Source: Bacteroidota bacterium
GTDB taxonomy: Bacteria; Bacteroidota; Ignavibacteria; Ignavibacteriales; Ignavibacteriaceae
Direction: 5' to 3'
NCBI GenBank assembly: GCA_021777835.1
Contig: JAJYDC010000003.1
Span: 1 to 64,000, forward strand
DNA length: 64,000 nt
The notes beneath the pieces were generated by a model. It was not told the DNA's origin, made no database searches, and saw nothing but the letters and a program-made list of their open reading frames with translations. The position numbers and the translations under genes were made by a program. Of this stretch, positions 26,174 to 35,902 are shown one piece after another. The number at the start of each line of letters is the position of its first letter. Positions within the stretch are counted from its first letter, which is position 1.

Positions 26174-29100
26174 TCTTAACTAAAAGGAAAGTTCAATCTG
26201 TAAATCTTGATAAGATAATTTCAGATAAAATAAACTCAGGAAAATTAAATGAGCTTTTGCTCATTGTACCTACAAAGCGTAAAATTAGATCCCTCAGAAG
26301 GCAAATTATTTTTTCGACTCCAAATAAAGCTGTATGTAAAATTAATCTTGAGACTATTGAAAGCTATGCAATTAATCTTTTGTCAACGAAAGGTGCATTT
26401 GGCTCCCGAGTCTTAAGCGATGCTTCATCAACAGTATTGATTAAACAGTGCTTCAAGGAATCACAATTGAAGTATTTCTCAAACTATGAAAAAGTATTCC
26501 CCTTCGGAACTTTGCAAAGAATTAAAAATGTTATTTCTGAATATAAACGACGCGGAATTTCTCCTTCAGAGTTGGTTAGAGAATCAGAAGCCCTTAACGG
26601 ATCAGAAAAGTTTAAGGCGGAGGACATTGCAAACGTTTTTGAGTTATATAACTCAAAATGTAAACAACTTGGTGTTAAAGAAATCGGAGATATATATAAT
26701 GAAATAATTTCCACGGTCTCAGGAAACTTCGATCAACTGTTTAGAGCTTCATACCCCGATGTAAATAACGTAATTATAAATGGCTTTGACGAGTTCAGTA
26801 ATCCCGAAATAAAAATTATAAATTCCTCTGCGGATGTTATTGACGTATCACTTTTTATTTCCTTTGATTATTATTCCGAAAACCCAGCCATTTTTTCTCA
26901 TCTTGACGGTTGTTATAATAACTTTATTAGTAATGGATTCATAAAGATTAAAGATGATTCAGATGAGACACATAATGAATTTCAGACCTTAATCCGGAGA
27001 GAATTATTTAATGTTTCTCAGTCACACAATCAACTAACCAATGACTCAACAATTACTAAAATTACTGCTTCTAATAGAGAAAATGAAATTGAACTAATTG
27101 CCAAAGAAATTAAAGAAATTATTATAACCCAAAAAGTTGAGCCTCATGAAATTTGTGTATGCTTTAATTTAATTCAAAAATATTCACCGTTGATTAGGTA
27201 TTATTTCCCATTGTATGGGCTGCCTTATAATCTAACCGATCGATTTCCGCTAAATGCTTCTTCTCCTGTTATTTCAATCATAAATTTTCTTGAGATTGTA
27301 GAAAATGACTTCTTCTATAAAAATATCTTTCGCGCATTAAGCAACCGCTATCTAGTATTTAATAATATAGATTCGTTCAGTTTGTTAAAAGCCTCGGTCA
27401 ATCTAAAGATTATTTCAGGATATAATAATTGGCATAATTCTTTACAGGATGCTATATATGCTGCTTCAATTGATAAGGACGAGAATGAATATAATTTTAA
27501 CTTTGATAAGAATTTGTATGAAAAAGCCTTAAAGAGCATTGTAGCTCTTAGAAATATACTTTCCCCGTTTATAAATGAAATGTCTATTCAAGAATTTCTG
27601 ACAAGACTTAATGATTTTATTTTTACCCAAAATTTTCTTTCGAACCTCGTTAACGATCACGATAAGAATATTGAACTAAATGCTAAAGCTTTAACCACAT
27701 TTATCGGTGAAATAACCGCACTTTTTAACATAATGGAGCTTGAAAATGGCAGCGATATGAAATTTCCGCTAAAGTATTATTTAAATAATATTCGAGCGGT
27801 CGTAAGCGCATCAAGATATAATGTGCAAGAAAAAACAAATTATGGGATTCAAGTAACTACTCTTAACGAAATAAGAGGACTTAAATATGATTATCTTTTT
27901 ATTGCCGGAATGTGTGATGGTGATTTCCCAACTAGATACTCACCCGAAATTTTCTTCTCCGGTTCCTTTGTAAAAAACGAAAAAATTCATCAAATCGAAA
28001 ACAGATATCACTTCTATCAATCACTTTGTTCATGGAGTAAAGGGCTTTATTTGACTTATCCACTCCACGAAGAAAAAACTGAACTTGTTGAATCCAATTT
28101 TCTAAGTGAATTCAATTCTCTATTTAAGGTGAATTTGAAAACAGAAAAAGATTATGAAAATAATTTATATTCTAAAGAAGAGCTATTAAAATTTGCAGGC
28201 AAACATATTGCTGCCGGCTTCAAGGAAGAGCTAAATTTCCTGAGCCTACCTCTTGATGAAATCAAAATACTCATTGAAATTAATAATCTGCGGATTGGTA
28301 ACCCATTCTATGAATCACCTTATACGGGCAGAATAGGCGGTAATATTTCAGAGGAAGCTCAAAGAAAACTTAGCGAATTTAAGGATAGAAGATATTCAAT
28401 TACACAACTTGAAACTTATGCGCTATGCCCATTCAAATATTTTGCCGAAAGGATACTTAAGCTCGAGCCAGTCGAAGAACCTTCTGAAGAAGTTGAAGCA
28501 CTTGAACTTGGCAGTCTTCTGCATGAAATATTATATGTGTTTTATCAAAAGCTTACAGAAGCTAATATTATATTACAAAAATCAAGTGATGAACAATTTA
28601 GGTTTGCTTACGATTTAATTTTCGAGATTGCAGAAGACAAAATAGGCAATGTTAATTTCAAATCTCCTTTAAGCTTTTATGAAAAAGAAAGGATTACCGG
28701 CATTAATGGGAATAAAATAAATTCAATATTATTTAAATTCCTTCAGGAAGAAAGGGGTTCGTCTGATGGCTTTGTCCCAACCTTCTTTGAAGTATCCTTT
28801 GGAGATAGACTTAAACAAAACGACGATAATGCTTTTGAAGTTGAAGGGATCAAATTAACAGGCAAAATTGATAGAGTTGATCTTGACGATGTAAACAAGA
28901 AATATAGAGTAATTGATTACAAACTTAACGGTAAAAAACCATCGGTAAAGGACCTTGATACAGGGTTATCTCTTCAACTGCCACTTTATCTTTTTGCTGC
29001 GCAAAAATTAATTGATGATAAGATCAAAAAGAAATTTGCACCTTTTGAAGCATCTATCTATTCATTAAAGCCAGTCACGAAGGATTTTGGGCTTAAAACA

Positions 29101-29277
29101 ACTATTAAAGAAGAAAGAAATCCTGAGTTGATAGAAATCTGTATTGATTCAATTAAAAAAAATGTAGAAAATATAGTTGAAGGAAAATTCAATCTTTCAA
29201 AACTCGAAGATAGAGAAACTAAGGTTTGCGGCTATTGCGGTTTTCGTTCTATCTGCCGCATTCAAGAAGCAAGTTAA
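26170..29277 (+). CDS. AddB-like PD-(D/E)XK nuclease with iron-sulfur cluster
   Basis: The 1035-residue protein resembles AddB, the nuclease and Chi-recognition subunit of AddAB-type DNA-end processing complexes. The N-terminal part is a degenerate UvrD-like helicase region. The C-terminal nuclease has LELGSLLHEILYVF, GKIDRVDLDD, YRVIDYKLNGKK and LQLPLYLFA, with the catalytic Asp and Lys in IDYK. Cysteines at 753, 1020, 1023 and 1029 follow the C...CxxCxxxxxC pattern of the AddB [4Fe-4S] cluster. Its ATG overlaps the CYTH stop. No AddA (UvrD-like helicase) is adjacent, so a partner may be elsewhere. Confidence 0.85.
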   Translation: MILTKRKVQSVNLDKIISDKINSGKLNELLLIVPTKRKIRSLRRQIIFSTPNKAVCKINLETIESYAINLLSTKGAFGSRVLSDASSTVLIKQCFKESQLKYFSNYEKVFPFGTLQRIKNVISEYKRRGISPSELVRESEALNGSEKFKAEDIANVFELYNSKCKQLGVKEIGDIYNEIISTVSGNFDQLFRASYPDVNNVIINGFDEFSNPEIKIINSSADVIDVSLFISFDYYSENPAIFSHLDGCYNNFISNGFIKIKDDSDETHNEFQTLIRRELFNVSQSHNQLTNDSTITKITASNRENEIELIAKEIKEIIITQKVEPHEICVCFNLIQKYSPLIRYYFPLYGLPYNLTDRFPLNASSPVISIINFLEIVENDFFYKNIFRALSNRYLVFNNIDSFSLLKASVNLKIISGYNNWHNSLQDAIYAASIDKDENEYNFNFDKNLYEKALKSIVALRNILSPFINEMSIQEFLTRLNDFIFTQNFLSNLVNDHDKNIELNAKALTTFIGEITALFNIMELENGSDMKFPLKYYLNNIRAVVSASRYNVQEKTNYGIQVTTLNEIRGLKYDYLFIAGMCDGDFPTRYSPEIFFSGSFVKNEKIHQIENRYHFYQSLCSWSKGLYLTYPLHEEKTELVESNFLSEFNSLFKVNLKTEKDYENNLYSKEELLKFAGKHIAAGFKEELNFLSLPLDEIKILIEINNLRIGNPFYESPYTGRIGGNISEEAQRKLSEFKDRRYSITQLETYALCPFKYFAERILKLEPVEEPSEEVEALELGSLLHEILYVFYQKLTEANIILQKSSDEQFRFAYDLIFEIAEDKIGNVNFKSPLSFYEKERITGINGNKINSILFKFLQEERGSSDGFVPTFFEVSFGDRLKQNDDNAFEVEGIKLTGKIDRVDLDDVNKKYRVIDYKLNGKKPSVKDLDTGLSLQLPLYLFAAQKLIDDKIKKKFAPFEASIYSLKPVTKDFGLKTTIKEERNPELIEICIDSIKKNVENIVEGKFNLSKLEDRETKVCGYCGFRSICRIQEAS

Positions 29278-29382
29278 TAAGTAATTAACTTCTGTAGTAT
29301 CGGAGAATTCAAATAATTTAATCTTAGGATAATGTAAATTAGAATTCATTATTTTCATTTTCCTAATTTGTGAAATTACGAT

Positions 29383-31365
29383 ATGAAAAAAACATCAATA
29401 TATTATTATCTATTAATCGCCCTTTTCTTCGCTCCAAATTGCTTTTCCCAACTTAACAAAAGGAATTTGGTTAATGCAGAAAAATATCAACTTCAGAAAT
29501 TCTATAAGATAAATAAAATTCTTTATCCGGGTGACTCAAGTATAAATATTACATACTATGGACTTAACCTTAATATTACTTACTCTCCAAATTATTTGAA
29601 AGGCATCGCAACTATAAATGCTAAAAGTACCGAGAATGGACTAACTAATTTTTTCCTTGACCTTCAAGATACGATGCATGTCGACTCAGTACTTTTAAAT
29701 AGCAGCCAAATATACTTCAAGCATTCATTAGCTAAACTGGAAATTGCTCTTCCCAGGAGTTATAATATAGGTGAACAATTTTCAGTCGTAATTTATTATC
29801 AAGGAATTCCAGGTTCAAGCGGATTCGGCAGCTTTGAATTTAGCAGCCACAATAATGCTCCTGCTATTTGGTCGCTAAGTGAACCTTATGGGGCTAGTGA
29901 TTGGTTTCCATGCAAAGATACCCCGGCAGATAAAGCAGATTCTTCAGATGTCTGGGTAACATGCAGTAATAGCTTAACAGCGGCTTCCAATGGTACTCTT
30001 CAAGCGGTAGTTGATAATGGGGATGGAACTCATACATTTAAGTGGAAGAACATTTATCCTATTGCCCAATATTTAATTTCTATAGCGATTTCAAATTATA
30101 CGGTTTATACCACATACTATCATTATGCTCCGTCTGATTCTATGCCAATTGTATTCTATATTTATCCTGAAGATTATAACATCGCAAAACCTTACCTTGA
30201 TAAAGTTGCAAATATGATAGCCATTTTCTCAAAGTTCTACGGACCATATCCTTTCTTAAAAGAAAAATATGGTGAAGCACAATTTGGCTGGGGTGGAGGA
30301 ATGGAACACCAAACTATGACTTCGCTTGGCGGCTTTGACGAAGATCTTGAAGCGCACGAACTTGCACATCAATGGTATGGAGACAAAATAACTTGCGCCG
30401 ATTGGCAAGATATATGGCTTAACGAAGGCTTTGCATCTTTCTCGGAAGCCGTTTATTTCGGAGCAGTCTCCGGCTTAAATTCATATAATTTGATGATGAA
30501 CTCTTTTATGGATAATGCTAAAAATGCAGTTGGCTCAATTTACGTTCAGAACATTTCAAATGTTAATTCAATTTTTGATTACGACAGGAGCTATGCTAAG
30601 GGAGCCGTTGTCCTTCACATGCTTAAAGGAATTATGGGCGACTCACTTTTTTACCAGCTTATGAAGACTTACGCCTCTGATCCTAAAGTTGCTTATGGCG
30701 CTGCTACTACTGCCAACTTTGAAGCGGATGCTGAAAAAGTTTATGGCTCAAGTTTAAGCTATTTTTTTAATGAATGGATATATGGCGAAAATTATCCCCA
30801 TTATTCAGTTAGCTGGAATTATAATTTTATTAGCAATAATATTTATTCCGTAAATCTTAATCTCTCTCAAACTACAAACACAAACCCTGCTTTCTTCACC
30901 ATGCCTATTCAAATTCAAGTTAAAACATCTGCCGGTGATACACTCGTAACAATATTTAATAACCGGCAAAATCAGCTAATCAGTTTTAATGTAAAAGGAA
31001 CACCGCAGTATATAAACTTTGATCCGAATAATTTGATACTAAAAGATATTTCAATAATCGATTCAATTGATTTGACCAAACCGCAAACATTTACACTTTA
31101 CCAGAACTATCCCAATCCATTTAATCCCTCGACCACAATAAATTATTCAATACCCGTAAACTCAAAAGGATTTATTCAAGTAAAATTAATTGTGTATGAT
31201 GAATTGGGAAATATTGTAGCAAGGTTAGTAGATAAAGCAGAACCGGCAGGAACCTACTCAGTCAAATTTCCGCCTGGTAATAAACATTTGGCAAGTGGAG
31301 TTTATTATTACCAAATTATAGCCGGGGATAATATTCAAACAAAAAATATGGTTCTGCTAAAATGA
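29383..31365 (+). CDS. M1-family aminopeptidase with type IX secretion sorting domain
   Basis: The 660-residue protein has a signal peptide, an M1 catalytic region with GGGMEHQTMTS and the zinc site HELAHQWYGDK (His325, Glu326, His329) plus Glu348 in WLNEGFASF. At the C-terminus (about residues 575-660) it has a T9SS type A sorting domain, beginning LYQNYPNPFNPSTTINYSIP and ending in a strand with NMVLLK. It is therefore probably exported through the type IX system and anchored or released outside the cell as a protease. GGMEHQ replaces the more common GAMEN exopeptidase motif, so substrate preference may differ from standard aminopeptidases. Confidence 0.93.
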   Translation: MKKTSIYYYLLIALFFAPNCFSQLNKRNLVNAEKYQLQKFYKINKILYPGDSSINITYYGLNLNITYSPNYLKGIATINAKSTENGLTNFFLDLQDTMHVDSVLLNSSQIYFKHSLAKLEIALPRSYNIGEQFSVVIYYQGIPGSSGFGSFEFSSHNNAPAIWSLSEPYGASDWFPCKDTPADKADSSDVWVTCSNSLTAASNGTLQAVVDNGDGTHTFKWKNIYPIAQYLISIAISNYTVYTTYYHYAPSDSMPIVFYIYPEDYNIAKPYLDKVANMIAIFSKFYGPYPFLKEKYGEAQFGWGGGMEHQTMTSLGGFDEDLEAHELAHQWYGDKITCADWQDIWLNEGFASFSEAVYFGAVSGLNSYNLMMNSFMDNAKNAVGSIYVQNISNVNSIFDYDRSYAKGAVVLHMLKGIMGDSLFYQLMKTYASDPKVAYGAATTANFEADAEKVYGSSLSYFFNEWIYGENYPHYSVSWNYNFISNNIYSVNLNLSQTTNTNPAFFTMPIQIQVKTSAGDTLVTIFNNRQNQLISFNVKGTPQYINFDPNNLILKDISIIDSIDLTKPQTFTLYQNYPNPFNPSTTINYSIPVNSKGFIQVKLIVYDELGNIVARLVDKAEPAGTYSVKFPPGNKHLASGVYYYQIIAGDNIQTKNMVLLK

Positions 31366-31512
31366 TTTGTTTTTGATCATTTACTCACAAAGAAGTGCGC
31401 CAATATTCCATTTATACTTTATTCTGAAATTTATCCTTAAAATAAACCAAAAAATAAGTTAAATTGTCTAACATAAAAATTATTATTCATTTCAAACAAT
31501 TATATAAATATT

Positions 31513-32382
31513 ATGAAAAATCTAACTTTTCTATTATTCCTTTTTTCTCTTGTTATTATTAGTGGATGCAATAATAAAACTATTCAGAGTAGATGGAGTT
31601 CAGGCAATGTTGTAATTGACGGTAATGATACTGATTGGGGAAGTACACTTACATACAATGATAAATCAAATTTTATGTATGGTGTACAAAATGACGGCAA
31701 GAATCTTTATCTATGCTTTGCTACTAATGATCCCGACCTTCAAGCTAAAATCATTAGAATGGGACTTACTGTATGGTTTGATAGAACTGGCGGAGATAAT
31801 CAAAATTTTGGTATTAAATATCCTCTTAACTTCCAGGATATGAATTTCCATCGAACCGAAAGTGAAGATAATCAGTCAATTATGCGCCAACGAAATCAAG
31901 AACCAATGAGCTCTGATAGGCTAAAGTCTATGCTATCAAGAAAGCTAAATGATCTTGAAATTGTCGGCAGAAATAAAGATGACCTTACCCGAATGACTGT
32001 ATCTGAGTTAAAAGGTATTGAAGTAAAAATGGCATTTCAAAGCAGTACTCTAGTTTATGAAATGAAAATGCCATTAACGTTTAGTCCCGGCATTCCTTAT
32101 GCGCTTAATACCGACACCAGTCAAACTATTAGTATAGGTCTGGAAACCGGCACAATAGATTTTAGTAAAATCAAAAGCAGAGGTGACCGCGGCGATGGCT
32201 CTATAGGCAGCGATAATGCAGATCAAGGTATGGGAGCCGGAGATGGTGATATGGGCACCGGAGATGAAGGAGGAGGTAATTCTTACGGAAGACGCAGAGG
32301 CGGAGGCGGATATCAATCCGGTGCTTCAATGCCGGAACCCTTTAGTTTTTGGTCTGAAGTTAAACTTGCGTCAGGAAAATAA
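31513..32382 (+). CDS. Lipoprotein with DOMON/CBM9-like domain and glycine-rich tail
   Basis: The 289-residue protein has a lipobox (VIISGC, Cys at about 19) after a signal peptide. The mature domain reads GNVVIDGNDTDWGSTLTYND, then NLYLCFATNDPDLQAK and GLTVWFDRTGGDNQNFGIKY. This WDG-x-x-D-W opening and beta-sandwich layout resemble CBM9/DOMON-like sugar- or heme-binding domains. The C-terminal region (about 225-275) is rich in Gly, Asp and Arg and probably disordered. It follows the M1 peptidase by 147 bp and is closed by a terminator at 32413-32450. Ligand is unknown. Confidence 0.7.
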   Translation: MKNLTFLLFLFSLVIISGCNNKTIQSRWSSGNVVIDGNDTDWGSTLTYNDKSNFMYGVQNDGKNLYLCFATNDPDLQAKIIRMGLTVWFDRTGGDNQNFGIKYPLNFQDMNFHRTESEDNQSIMRQRNQEPMSSDRLKSMLSRKLNDLEIVGRNKDDLTRMTVSELKGIEVKMAFQSSTLVYEMKMPLTFSPGIPYALNTDTSQTISIGLETGTIDFSKIKSRGDRGDGSIGSDNADQGMGAGDGDMGTGDEGGGNSYGRRRGGGGYQSGASMPEPFSFWSEVKLASGK

Positions 32383-32412
32383 AATCCAATATTTTAATAA
32401 TAATTTGTTTTT

Positions 32413-32450
32413 ATAGGAACGGAGTTAAAATCCGTTCCTATTTTTATTTT
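32413..32450 (+). terminator. Intrinsic terminator
   Basis: ATAGGAACGGA (32413-32423) pairs perfectly with TCCGTTCCTAT (32431-32441) around GTTAAAA, followed by a T-rich tail. It ends the lipoprotein gene and overlaps the end of the convergent glycosidase gene, whose stop is at 32444. Confidence 0.9.
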
Positions 32451-34294
32451 AATAAACTACTACTTGCCTTCAATTCTTTATAATAGTTCTGTAACACATA
32501 AAATGCTTTCTTCTTTATTCCTTTATTAGAGATAAGCCCTTTTCTATTCCAACCGTCTTCAAAATAAGGAAGCACTCTTCTGGGAGACCTGAAATCGCAT
32601 AAGATCCAAGGCGTCATTCCCCTCAACTGGGGTATCTTCTTTAACATGGATATCTGCTGTTTATATAGATCTTCCTGGTATTCTTCTGAAAAACGCGTTA
32701 ATTTATCTGCATGATACCCGCCAAGTGCGTCTGCCCCAAACTCCGTTATGATTACGGGTTTTTCATAGTTTATTTTCCATTTTACTTTTGAGCATTTAAC
32801 CGGCAAACCCTCGTACCAGCCGATGTATTCGTTAAACGCAAGCACATCTACGTAATCTGCAAACGGATCTTGTACAATTTGAGTTAAAGGGTCACCTTCG
32901 TTTGTATGCTTTTCCATTGCCGCACTTATCAATCTTGTTCCATCAGTTTTCCTTGCAACCTTAGACAAAGCAATAAGGAATTTATTTCTTGCATCGCTGA
33001 CAGGTGTTTCATTTCCCATCGACCATATTATAATAGATGCACTGTTTTTATCACGTTCAATTGCTTCGCTTAACTGATTCTCTGCGTTTGCTAGTGTGTT
33101 CTTATTCTTCCAGTCAATTGTCCAATAAACAGGGGTTTCCTCCCAAACCATTAATCCCATTTTCTCTGCTGTACGAATCATATTTTCATTATGAGGATAA
33201 TGCGCAAGCCGTACAAAATTACACCCCAACTCCTTAGCCCAGCCAAGGAGCATCTCGGCATCTTTTATAGAATAGGCTCTTCTTCCTTTAAGAGGATTTT
33301 CTTCATGAATGCTTATACCTCTTAAGAAAACAGATTTACCATTAAGAATGATATTACTGCCATTAGTTGAGATTGTCCTAAAACCAATTCTGTCTTCAAT
33401 TTTATCGTTACCCGAAGAGACAAAAACTTTGTATAGTTTTGGGTTTCCGGGTGACCACAAGGATAAGTTTTCAACAGGAATATTAATATTTACATATCCT
33501 GAAGCATTAGTCTCAAATGTTTTTTCAATCTTCGCTCCCGGTATTTCAATTTTAACATTCTGTTTTGATGTTGTCCCGTTAAGTTTGACAAAGCCCTCAA
33601 CTTGATCAAAAGAATTCTTCTTAAGCTGGATAAAATAATCCTGAATAAATGTTTTTGGCTCTTCAACAACATATACGTCCCTTGTTAAACCACCGTAATT
33701 CCACCAATCAGTCATTATTGTCGGAACTCCACTCATATTACGCTTATTATCAACCTTGACAACAACAAAATTATTTCCCTTCTTGATTAGGCTTGTTATC
33801 TCAAAACAAAACGGAGTAAAGCCTCCTATGTGTGTGCCAACTTTCGTCCCATTCACATATACAATTGATTCATAATTAGCGGCACCAAAATAAATGAACA
33901 ATCGTTTATCCAAAATATTTTTAATCTTAAAATCCTTTTTATACCATACAGTACCTTCGTAATAAAAAAGCTTTGGATCTTGAGAGTTCCAATCTCCAGG
34001 TACTTTTAGCACATGTTCTTTCGTAAACTTATATTCGATTAACTGAGTCTTATCAGTCTGAATTTCGTTCCGAAAGAATCCGTTGCCGCTTTCTTTATGC
34101 CTATAATCGTAGAATCCCGACTCATAGGGATCTATAATGATTTGCCAGTCACCGTCAAGTGAAGTTGTGTTTCGCCCTGTAATATTTACTAACGGTACGT
34201 TCTGTGCTTTAAGAATAGCCGCGTTAGAAACAATTAAAAGTGAAATCACCGATAGTATATAATAAGTAGTGTAGAATGATTTACAGTTCTTCAT
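32444..34294 (-). CDS. Exported glycoside hydrolase family 2, probable beta-glucuronidase type
   Basis: The 616-residue protein has a signal peptide, an N-terminal jelly-roll (about 35-215), an immunoglobulin-like domain and a TIM barrel. GH2 marks are HYPHNENMIRTAEKMGLMVW, the acid/base Glu in IWSMGNETP and the nucleophile Glu in VIITEFGADA. Near the end GWNRKGLISN reproduces the Asn-x-Lys pair that beta-glucuronidases use to bind the uronic carboxylate, in the expected place. Hydrolysis of glucuronides is therefore plausible, but beta-galactosidase cannot be excluded. It is single, on the minus strand, with no polysaccharide-utilisation transporter nearby. Confidence 0.88.
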   Translation of the reverse strand: MKNCKSFYTTYYILSVISLLIVSNAAILKAQNVPLVNITGRNTTSLDGDWQIIIDPYESGFYDYRHKESGNGFFRNEIQTDKTQLIEYKFTKEHVLKVPGDWNSQDPKLFYYEGTVWYKKDFKIKNILDKRLFIYFGAANYESIVYVNGTKVGTHIGGFTPFCFEITSLIKKGNNFVVVKVDNKRNMSGVPTIMTDWWNYGGLTRDVYVVEEPKTFIQDYFIQLKKNSFDQVEGFVKLNGTTSKQNVKIEIPGAKIEKTFETNASGYVNINIPVENLSLWSPGNPKLYKVFVSSGNDKIEDRIGFRTISTNGSNIILNGKSVFLRGISIHEENPLKGRRAYSIKDAEMLLGWAKELGCNFVRLAHYPHNENMIRTAEKMGLMVWEETPVYWTIDWKNKNTLANAENQLSEAIERDKNSASIIIWSMGNETPVSDARNKFLIALSKVARKTDGTRLISAAMEKHTNEGDPLTQIVQDPFADYVDVLAFNEYIGWYEGLPVKCSKVKWKINYEKPVIITEFGADALGGYHADKLTRFSEEYQEDLYKQQISMLKKIPQLRGMTPWILCDFRSPRRVLPYFEDGWNRKGLISNKGIKKKAFYVLQNYYKELKASSSLLK

Positions 34295-34520
34295 AATATT
34301 AATTTTTATAATTATTGTTAAAATTTTGATGCTTGCATATTAATTAGGTTAAACTTATAGAAGTCTTTAACATGAATTAAAGCCAGTCCCCGCCATAAAT
34401 TAATAAAAACTTAGGAGATTTTACCACTAAATTTAATATTTTATAAATGAAAAAGAATTAAGATATGACTATGATTTTGAAGGAAATAAAGATATTAAAA
34501 AAAATCGGTGTGTAGAAATA

Positions 34521-34550
34521 AAGAAGCCCTCGCTTCTGCGGGGGCTTCTT
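34521..34550 (-). terminator. Intrinsic terminator of the TPR protein gene
   Basis: AAGAAGCCC (34521-34529) pairs with GGGCTTCTT (34542-34550). Read on the minus strand the stem is followed by a short T-rich tract (CTTTATT), 17 bases after the TPR gene stop. Confidence 0.75.
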
Positions 34551-34566
34551 TATAAATACTTGATAT

Positions 34567-35331
34567 TTACTTTAATGATTTAAGAACAGTTTCAGCAACT
34601 GCTTTATATACCGGATCAGCTTTAGCTTTCTCAAGTGACTCCTTTGCTTTTTTTACGTCGTTCTTTTTACTATATGCGACACCCATATAATAATAAGGAC
34701 CGCCTTCACCAATTGTCTTCTTATATTTTAATGCATTCTGGCAAGCTTTAATCGTATTATCATATTGGTTTAGCAAGAAATAATCTCTTGCTAAGAAAAG
34801 ATAAGCTGCATCATAATTGTTGTAACTTACTGCTTTGTTCAAATATCCAATCGCTTTTTTATAATTCTTAACTTTATCTGCTCCTTGACCAAGATTTGTA
34901 TAAGCAAGAGACATGTTAAACTTCACTGCATTCTGCAAAGTGCTGTCTTTTGAAGTATCTAAAACCTTCTGAAAATTATCAATTGCTTCCTGATACTTAC
35001 TCATACTAAAGTATACGTTACCGAGATCATTATATGCGGCTTCAAAATCAGGTTTAGCTTGAATTGTACTCTTGTAATAAGTTACAGCCTCATTAAGATT
35101 ATTAAGTTTTACCTCTGCAACAGCTAGCTGGTAATAAATGCGATAATCTTTTTCAACCTTCAGGGCAGCTTCGAAGTCCGATAATGCACCTTTATAATCC
35201 GCTTTTTGCATCTTATCTAAACCGTCATTAAAAGGCTTTACGGCTGCAGAATCCATAGTTTGTGCAAATACACTGTAAGAAAAAAAGAGCATTAGCACAA
35301 AACTGAAAATTAAAAAAGTTTCTTTCTTCAT
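34567..35331 (-). CDS. Exported TPR-repeat protein
   Basis: The 254-residue protein has a signal peptide (MKKETFLIFSFVLMLFF, ending near VFAQ) and about six tetratricopeptide repeats, with helices such as AVKPFNDGLDKMQKADYKGA, NEAVTYYKSTIQAKPDFEAA and NVYFSMSKYQEAIDNFQKVL. It probably acts as a periplasmic protein-interaction scaffold; partners are unknown. I start it at 35331 because GGAG lies 6 nt upstream, with the earlier ATG at 35343 falling inside that ribosome binding site. A terminator follows. It is a single gene between the GH2 and RRM genes. Confidence 0.85.
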   Translation of the reverse strand: MKKETFLIFSFVLMLFFSYSVFAQTMDSAAVKPFNDGLDKMQKADYKGALSDFEAALKVEKDYRIYYQLAVAEVKLNNLNEAVTYYKSTIQAKPDFEAAYNDLGNVYFSMSKYQEAIDNFQKVLDTSKDSTLQNAVKFNMSLAYTNLGQGADKVKNYKKAIGYLNKAVSYNNYDAAYLFLARDYFLLNQYDNTIKACQNALKYKKTIGEGGPYYYMGVAYSKKNDVKKAKESLEKAKADPVYKAVAETVLKSLK

Positions 35332-35343
35332 AAATAACTCCAT

Positions 35344-35650
35344 TTTGTTAAATTAATAAATTATTAAATGCAGAAGTGTAATAATATCAAGATACTAAAT
35401 TGTGCAAAAAAATAAGGAAATCACATTTCCAATAGAATTTTTCCGCATACATAAAAAATATATGACTAAATAATAATAATCAATGAAATATTTATTCTTT
35501 TGATACAATTGTCACAATTTTTATTATAATTTAATATAACCCAACCAACATAAATTTTCTAACCGCTATTTACTATAAATAAAAAAGGCGTCAATTCAGA
35601 CGCCTATCAGACATAAATTCCCTAATTAAGGGATTAAAAAAAATATCTTC
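35344..35650. other. Intergenic region with the RRM gene terminator
   Basis: This 307-bp A+T-rich spacer holds the terminator of the RRM gene at its right side (35586-35605) and the TPR gene promoter at its left. A second small palindrome TTCCCTAATTAAGGGA occurs at about 35618-35633. No gene is seen. Confidence 0.6.
35586..35605 (-). terminator. Intrinsic terminator of the RRM gene
   Basis: AGGCGTC (35586-35592) pairs with GACGCCT (35599-35605). On the minus strand the stem is followed by TTTTTT, giving a standard terminator 46 bases after the RRM stop codon. Confidence 0.85.
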
Positions 35651-35902
35651 TTACTTACGTGCCTTCGCTTCATTAACTACGATATTTCTTCCTTCTAATT
35701 CTGATTCATTCAATGCCTTAATAGCATTTTCTGCATCAGTAGCATTCTCCATTTCAACAAAACCAAAGCCTCTTGACCTTCCGGTTTCGCGATCTTTTAT
35801 AACTTTTGCTGAGACAACCGTTCCGTGTCCTTCAAAAGCTGATTGTAAACCCTGATCGTCTATCGACCACGGTAGAGAACCTACAAATAATTTAGTACTC
35901 AC
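35651..35902 (-). CDS. RRM-domain RNA-binding protein
   Basis: This is an 83-residue single RNA-recognition-motif protein, like the small cold-inducible or RbpA-type RNA-binding proteins of cyanobacteria and Bacteroidota. RNP2 is KLFVGSLPW and RNP1 is SRGFGFVEM; the loop NATDAENAIKALNESELEGR completes the fold. It probably binds single-stranded RNA in the cytoplasm, perhaps in cold or stress. Translation starts at GTG with GAGG about 8 nt upstream. Its leader holds a hairpin with a T-run (35930-35951), which suggests control by attenuation or a separate upstream transcript. A terminator follows at 35586-35605. Confidence 0.93.
   Translation of the reverse strand: MSTKLFVGSLPWSIDDQGLQSAFEGHGTVVSAKVIKDRETGRSRGFGFVEMENATDAENAIKALNESELEGRNIVVNEAKARK

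Noticed and set aside
35618-35633. Palindrome TTCCCTAATTAAGGGA as an operator
   Set aside because: It lies between the RRM stop and its terminator, where no promoter is expected; no second copy was found.
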